A program made the translations under genes and the position numbers. From assembly GCA_047971485.1 (NCBI GenBank), contig JBKDZR010000072.1:7262-71261 (forward strand): 64,000 nt of DNA. Direction: 5' to 3'. The DNA is from JBKDZR01 sp047971485. GTDB taxonomy: Bacteria > Pseudomonadota > Alphaproteobacteria > Rhodobacterales > Rhodobacteraceae. Below the pieces are notes generated by a model. The model searched no databases, was not told the origin of the DNA, and saw nothing but the letters and a program-made list of their open reading frames with translations. Positions 60,069 through 64,000 of the stretch are shown piece after piece (positions within the stretch are counted from its first letter, which is position 1; every line of letters starts with the position of its first letter).

Positions 60069-60656
60069 GTGGCGCTTGATATCAGGGTGCTGACCGGCGC
60101 GCCGCTTCGGGCTGCGCTGGATCAGGTCGCGCATCTGCGCATCGCCGTGTTTCGCGATTTCCCGTATCTCTACGATGGCACTCTCAGCTATGAGCGGCGC
60201 TATCTGGCGGCCTATGCCAACAGCGCGGCGGCGATCCTTGTCGGGGCCTTTGACGGATCGCGCCTGGTCGGGGCGGCCACCGGCACGCCCATGGCCGATC
60301 ATGCCGACGATCTGGCCAAACCGCTGGAACAGGCCGGGATCCCGCTGGAAGATACGTTCTATTGTGCCGAAAGCGTGCTTCTGCCTGCCTATCGCGGCCA
60401 GGGGGCCGGGCATCGTTTCTTCGACCTGCGCGAGACCCATGCCCGCCACCTCGGCGCCGGCTGGAGCGTGTTCTGCGCGGTCCAACGTCCCGATGACCAC
60501 CCGCTGAAACCTGACGGCTATCGCCCGTTGCACGATTTTTGGGCGGCGCGCGGCTATGCCCCCCTGGACGGCTGTGTGGCCCGGTTCAGCTGGACGGATG
60601 TGGGCCAGACCGCCGAAACGGCCAAGCCCCTGCAACTTTGGGCGCGGAAACTGTGA
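60069..60656 (+). CDS. GNAT family N-acetyltransferase
   Basis: A 195-residue acetyltransferase. The acetyl-CoA region is YCAESVLLPAYRGQGAGHRFF (about 98-118), with the R-G-Q-G-A-G loop. The N-terminal LRIAVFRDFPYLYDG is typical of a bacterial GNAT subfamily of unknown substrate. The start is GTG at 60069. Its stop overlaps the following nitrilase-fold gene as GTGA, so the pair may act on one metabolite. As far as I recall, relatives have a low-molecular-weight phosphatase here, so the pair may be an insertion. Confidence 0.82.
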   Translation: MALDIRVLTGAPLRAALDQVAHLRIAVFRDFPYLYDGTLSYERRYLAAYANSAAAILVGAFDGSRLVGAATGTPMADHADDLAKPLEQAGIPLEDTFYCAESVLLPAYRGQGAGHRFFDLRETHARHLGAGWSVFCAVQRPDDHPLKPDGYRPLHDFWAARGYAPLDGCVARFSWTDVGQTAETAKPLQLWARKL

Positions 60657-61525
60657 TTCCCCCCCGTGACGTTACCCTGGCCGCCGCCGCCTATCCGATC
60701 GAGCCCCTGTCCGATCCCGCCGCCGTCGCGCGGAAACTGGCCGATTGGGTCGACCGGGCCACCGGGGCGGATATCCTTGTCTTTCCCGAATATGCCGGGA
60801 TCGAAGCCGCCCTGAGCACCGGCCATGACGGGGACGCCGCCAGCTGGTGCACGAAGGCCGCAGATCATGCCGGCTGGTACCGTGACCGGCTGTGCGAACT
60901 GGCCCGCCTGGCCGGGGTCTACATCCTGGCCGGATCAACCCCCGCATGGCATGCCGGCCACCTGGTCAACCGTGCCTGGTTCATCTCGCCCCAAGGCCAG
61001 GCCCTGTGGCAGGACAAGCAGGTCCTGACCCCGTGGGAACGCCAAAACACCCCGCTGCACCCCGCCGATCACTCCTGCAGCTTTGAGACCGATTTTGGAA
61101 AAATCGGCGTACTTATTTGTTATGACAGTGAATTTCCGCTTCTTGCCCGCCGGCAGGACTGTGCGATTCACTTGGTGCCATCCTGTACGGACAGTGCCGC
61201 CGGCGATCACCGGGTTGCCACCGGCTGTCGTGCCCGTGCCCTGGAAAACCAGGCCGTCACGGTGCATGCCCCCCTTCTGGGCGCCGCCGCGCACTGCCCG
61301 CTGGTTGATGAAAACCATGGCCGGGCGGGGATCTATGCGCCCTGCGATACCGGCTGGCCCGAGGATGGCGTGCTGGCCCTTGGCGGACGGGATCAGCCAG
61401 GCTGGACCAGGGTGACACTCGCCGCCGGGCGGATCTCGGCGGCCCGCGCCTCGGCCGCCGTGACGATCCCGGCGCAGTGGCCGGAAACCGAACAAGCCGT
61501 CCCCCACGCTTTGTCATGGCTTTAA
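60653..61525 (+). CDS. carbon-nitrogen hydrolase (nitrilase superfamily) family protein
   Basis: A 290-residue amidase of the nitrilase superfamily with the Glu-Lys-Cys triad: E46 (FPEYAG), K122 (DKQVLTPWE) and C156 (GVLICYDSEFP). The GTG start overlaps the TGA of the acetyltransferase gene. Members release ammonia from amides, nitriles or carbamoylated amines. Pairing with a GNAT enzyme is common in the superfamily and suggests acylation and deacylation of one amine; the substrate is unknown. Confidence 0.88.
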   Translation: MIPPRDVTLAAAAYPIEPLSDPAAVARKLADWVDRATGADILVFPEYAGIEAALSTGHDGDAASWCTKAADHAGWYRDRLCELARLAGVYILAGSTPAWHAGHLVNRAWFISPQGQALWQDKQVLTPWERQNTPLHPADHSCSFETDFGKIGVLICYDSEFPLLARRQDCAIHLVPSCTDSAAGDHRVATGCRARALENQAVTVHAPLLGAAAHCPLVDENHGRAGIYAPCDTGWPEDGVLALGGRDQPGWTRVTLAAGRISAARASAAVTIPAQWPETEQAVPHALSWL

Positions 61526-61610
61526 CGGCCACGCACTCTTGATTTACGCCGGATTTGAGCGCATCTAACGGCTGCCCGCAATCTGGCGGACCATATGTAA
61601 CGGAGAGACC

Positions 61611-61829
61611 ATGGCCAAGGAAGAGATGCTCGAATTTCCCGGTGTCGTGAAGGAACTCCTGCCGAATGCGACATTCAGGGTCGAGCTTGAGAACGGCCAT
61701 GAAATCATCGCGCATACGGCAGGCAAGATGCGCAAGAACCGCATCCGTGTTCTGGCAGGCGACAAGGTACAGGTGGAAATGACCCCCTACGACCTGACGA
61801 AGGGGCGGATCAACTATCGTTTCAAGTGA
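61611..61829 (+). CDS. infA: translation initiation factor IF-1
   Basis: IF-1 occupies the ribosomal A site during initiation. The 72-residue OB-fold protein is complete: MAKEEMLEFPGVVKELLPNA, FRVELENGHEIIAHTAGKMR, DKVQVEMTPYDLTKGRI and YRFK at the end. It follows ACGGAGAG. It has 85 bases of upstream DNA and probably its own promoter, with TTGATT at about 61540, although the -10 is poor. Confidence 0.98.
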   Translation: MAKEEMLEFPGVVKELLPNATFRVELENGHEIIAHTAGKMRKNRIRVLAGDKVQVEMTPYDLTKGRINYRFK

Positions 61830-61830
61830 C

Positions 61831-62436
61831 ATGGACGGCACCGGTCCCCACCCGGTTCCGCGCCTCATCCTTGGCTCCGCCAGCCCGCGGCGTCTGGAAT
61901 TATTGGCGCAGATCGGCATAACACCCAACGCCGTCTGCCCGCCCGAGATTGACGAGACGCCCCAGGTTGGCGACCAGCCCCGTCAGTATTGCGCCCGGAT
62001 TGCACAGGAAAAGGCCCAGGCGGTGAACGCCGGCGCCGATGATATTGTGCTGTGCGCCGACACGACCGTCGCCCTTGGCCGCCGGATCATGGGCAAACCT
62101 GCCGATGCCGGCGAGGCTGCGGCCTTTCTTTGGGCCCTGTCCGGACGGCGGCATCGGGTCATTACGGCGGTTGCCGTGCGGCGCGGCCCGAAATGCTGGC
62201 ACCGTGTGGTCGAAAGCCGGGTGCGGATGAAGCCCCTGTCGGATGCCGAGGTGAACTGGTACCTGGCCACCGATGACTGGCGCGGCAAGGCCGGCGGTTA
62301 TGGCATTCAGGGTCCGGCAAGCGCCTTGATTCCCTGGATCAGCGGCAGCTTTACCGCCATCGTCGGCTTGCCCCTGTATGAAACGGCAGCACTGCTGGCC
62401 GCGGCCGGCTATCCCCTCCGGGCAGGTGTGCAATGA
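61831..62436 (+). CDS. maf: Maf family nucleoside triphosphate pyrophosphatase
   Basis: A 201-residue Maf protein, which hydrolyses non-canonical or dTTP/UTP-type nucleotides. Conserved: LILGSASPRRLELL, ADTTVALG (catalytic Asp of the DTD/DTT type), KPADAGEAAAFL and GYGIQGPA. It starts one base after infA, whose end overlaps its ribosome binding site, and overlaps the RNase gene as ATGA. Confidence 0.95.
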   Translation: MDGTGPHPVPRLILGSASPRRLELLAQIGITPNAVCPPEIDETPQVGDQPRQYCARIAQEKAQAVNAGADDIVLCADTTVALGRRIMGKPADAGEAAAFLWALSGRRHRVITAVAVRRGPKCWHRVVESRVRMKPLSDAEVNWYLATDDWRGKAGGYGIQGPASALIPWISGSFTAIVGLPLYETAALLAAAGYPLRAGVQ

Positions 62437-63458
62437 CGTTCTCGGTGGTGACCGACCATATTGGCGGACGCCCGTCCGCGGCGCTGCTGTGCGATGGTGT
62501 GCTGGACGATCTGCTCATTGACCCACCCGGCCAATTCCCCCGCCAGGGCACGATCTATCGCGCCCTGGCGGATCGGCCGGTCAAGGGCCAGGGCGGGATC
62601 TTTGTGCGCCTGCCCGAGGGCAGTGGCTTTCTCCGCCATGCCAAGGGAATCACCCCCGGCCGGACGCTGCTGGTTCAGGTGACCGGCTATGCCGAGCCGG
62701 GCAAGGCCGTCCCGGTTTCCGCCCGACCCCTGTTCAAAAGCCGCTATTGCATCGTCTCGCCCGGAGCGCCCGGGGCGAACCTGTCCCGCGCGATCCGGGA
62801 TGAGGACGAGCGCCTGCGCCTGCGCGATCTGCTGACCGGCCTGGCCCTTCCCGAGGGGACCGGCCTGATCCTGCGCTCGGCCTGCACGGGCACCGAGGCG
62901 GCCCCGATTGTCGCCGATATCAACGCAATGCTGGACGTGGCCCGCGCCGTGACAGGGGATGCAGGTTCCGGGCCAGAGCTTTTACTGGATGGCCCCAACG
63001 CCACCGAGCGCGCCTGGATGGAATGGCCCGAGGCCAGCCCCCCCGTACCCGACGCCGATTTTGGCAATACCGGCGTGGCCGAGGCCATCGCCGCCCTGGC
63101 CGGCCCCGCCCCGTTGCCTGGCGGCGGGCAGATCCATGTCGAACCAACCCATGCGCTGATTGCCGTGGATATCAACACCGGGCCGGACACCTCGCCAGCG
63201 GCAGGTCTCAAGGCCAATCTCGCCGCCGCCCGCCTGCTGCCCAGGCTGCTGCGCCTGCGGGGCCTTGGCGGCCAGATCACCGTGGATCTGGCCCCGGCCC
63301 CGAAAAAGGACCGGCCACGCATTGAACAAGCGTTCCGGGCCGCGTTCCGGGGTGACCGTATCGAAACGGCACTGGCCGGATGGACCCCACTGGGAAATCT
63401 GGAACTGCAACGCAAGCGCGAACGCCTGCCGCTGAGCATCGCACTGACCAGGAAATGA
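62433..63458 (+). CDS. rng: ribonuclease E/G family protein, short form
   Basis: A 341-residue member of the RNase E/G family, lacking the N-terminal S1 domain seen in RNase G and the long C-terminal scaffold of RNase E. The DNase-I-like catalytic part shows HALIAVDINTGPDT (metal Asp in VDxN) and GGQITVDLAP; the usual zinc-link CPxC is absent. It is the divergent, compact type next to yacG in Rhodobacterales. Catalytic competence is likely but the target RNAs are unknown. Confidence 0.85.
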   Translation: MTFSVVTDHIGGRPSAALLCDGVLDDLLIDPPGQFPRQGTIYRALADRPVKGQGGIFVRLPEGSGFLRHAKGITPGRTLLVQVTGYAEPGKAVPVSARPLFKSRYCIVSPGAPGANLSRAIRDEDERLRLRDLLTGLALPEGTGLILRSACTGTEAAPIVADINAMLDVARAVTGDAGSGPELLLDGPNATERAWMEWPEASPPVPDADFGNTGVAEAIAALAGPAPLPGGGQIHVEPTHALIAVDINTGPDTSPAAGLKANLAAARLLPRLLRLRGLGGQITVDLAPAPKKDRPRIEQAFRAAFRGDRIETALAGWTPLGNLELQRKRERLPLSIALTRK

Positions 63459-63462
63459 TCCG

Positions 63463-63645
63463 ATGGCCTGCCCGATCTGCAACAAACCGACACAGCCCGG
63501 CTATCGCCCTTTTTGCAGCCGGCGCTGTGCCGATGTGGATCTTGGGCGCTGGTTGAAGGGATCTTACGCCCTGCCGGTGACCGAATTCGACGATGAGGAT
63601 GGCGATGGACCGCCCCCCTCGGACGAGGCCCCACCCCGTCACTGA
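63463..63645 (+). CDS. yacG: zinc-binding DNA gyrase inhibitor YacG
   Basis: A 60-residue zinc protein with the four-cysteine site C3-x2-C6 and C18-x3-C22 (MACPICNKPT, RPFCSRRCADVDLGRW). YacG binds GyrB and inhibits DNA gyrase. The acidic tail (EFDDEDGDG) is common. It follows the RNase gene by 4 bases. Confidence 0.95.
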   Translation: MACPICNKPTQPGYRPFCSRRCADVDLGRWLKGSYALPVTEFDDEDGDGPPPSDEAPPRH

Positions 63646-63725
63646 GAATTTCTGCCACAGCCTCTGGACACCCCCCGGCTGCTCGCATATTACGCCCCCA
63701 CCCGGACGTCAGCGACGTCCCCCGT

Positions 63726-63800
63726 GCCCGGGTAGCTCAGGGGTAGAGCAGTGGATTGAAAATCCTCGTGTCGGTGGTTCGATTCCGCCCCCGGGCACCA
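63726..63800 (+). tRNA. tRNA-Phe (GAA)
   Basis: Acceptor GCCCGGG/CCCGGGC, D arm GCTC-AGGGGTA-GAGC, anticodon loop TTGAAAA with GAA, T arm GGTGG-TTCGATT-CCGCC and encoded CCA. It has 75 bases. The anticodon stem has one T-T mismatch. It follows yacG by 80 bases, the usual Rhodobacterales arrangement as I recall it. Confidence 0.95.
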
Positions 63801-64000
63801 TTTTCACAACAAAGATCATATCTTTGCATGCCGTTATGCCGTATGGTTCGGAACCGGCATTTCGGAACGATGTGAAGGAAAAACACCCCCGCAGGTCATC
63901 GCGTCAAGCTTTTCCCCCTGATCCCCATGGGTCAGGTGCCATGTTTACCTTCTGTACAATTGGCTGTTGAAGACCCAAAAATCGCCCGTTAATTTGTATT

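Noticed and set aside
63801..64000. A further gene after tRNA-Phe
   Set aside because: Short frames only, without ribosome-binding site or family; a weak CCTGA/TCAGG dyad is not enough to call a terminator.

Overview
The window is a gene-dense, high-GC stretch of an alphaproteobacterial chromosome, most probably from the order Rhodobacterales. The signs are: MipZ as division-site ATPase; a CenR-type response regulator; an F0 ATP synthase operon (I-a-c-b'-b) standing apart from F1; a flgE-flgK-flgL-flgI block; several TRAP transporters; a two-protein cobalamin-dependent methionine synthase; and the order murA - DUF2948 - hisD - UPF0262 ... infA - maf - RNase E/G - yacG - tRNA-Phe. This assignment comes from recognised families and gene order only; no database search was run. 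I see no prophage, CRISPR array, intact insertion sequence or rRNA.

Layout. 1-12.2 kb is mixed housekeeping: the end of an ABC ATPase with a creatininase-type hydrolase, ribE, a DoxX protein, a ZIP metal transporter convergent with trpA, ychF, a lactate-dehydrogenase-type flavoenzyme, ribosomal L25, a MarR regulator, a penicillin-binding D-Ala-D-Ala peptidase, nadD and a Crp/Fnr regulator. 12.3-18.7 kb (minus strand) holds the flagellar hook, hook-filament junction and P-ring genes, followed by a 394-aa protein I cannot identify. 18.9-24.4 kb carries cenR, ribA with an L,D-transpeptidase, yggS, a porin with a clear terminator, a DUF3576 lipoprotein and an ArsC-type protein. 24.4-27.1 kb is the F0 operon.

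29.4-35.3 kb is one tightly packed translation operon on the plus strand: ffh, a GNAT acetyltransferase, aroQ, rpsP, a 50-aa membrane peptide, rimM, a sulfotransferase-like gene, trmD, rplS and rpmE, closed by a strong terminator. mipZ follows. 36.3-44.6 kb (minus strand) holds two TRAP systems: a three-gene DctPQM set behind a tandem palindromic operator, and a TAXI-type set whose fused permease overlaps a universal stress protein gene and is followed by an AI-2E family permease.

45.0-48.8 kb is the split metH. 48.9-55.9 kb is the most system-like accessory block: a divergent TetR gene with a perfect operator dyad, then binding protein, cytoplasmic sulfatase, double-length permease and ATPase in one operon. 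The simplest reading is import of an organic sulfate ester and its hydrolysis inside the cell. From 55.9 kb to the end is the conserved murA-hisD-infA-yacG region bounded by tRNA-Thr and tRNA-Phe, with an acetyltransferase and a nitrilase-fold amidase placed between UPF0262 and infA.

Systematic features: neighbouring genes very often overlap by 4 bases (ATGA or GTGA) or 8 bases, indicating translational coupling. Because the DNA is GC-rich, long open frames lie opposite many real genes; these were discarded.
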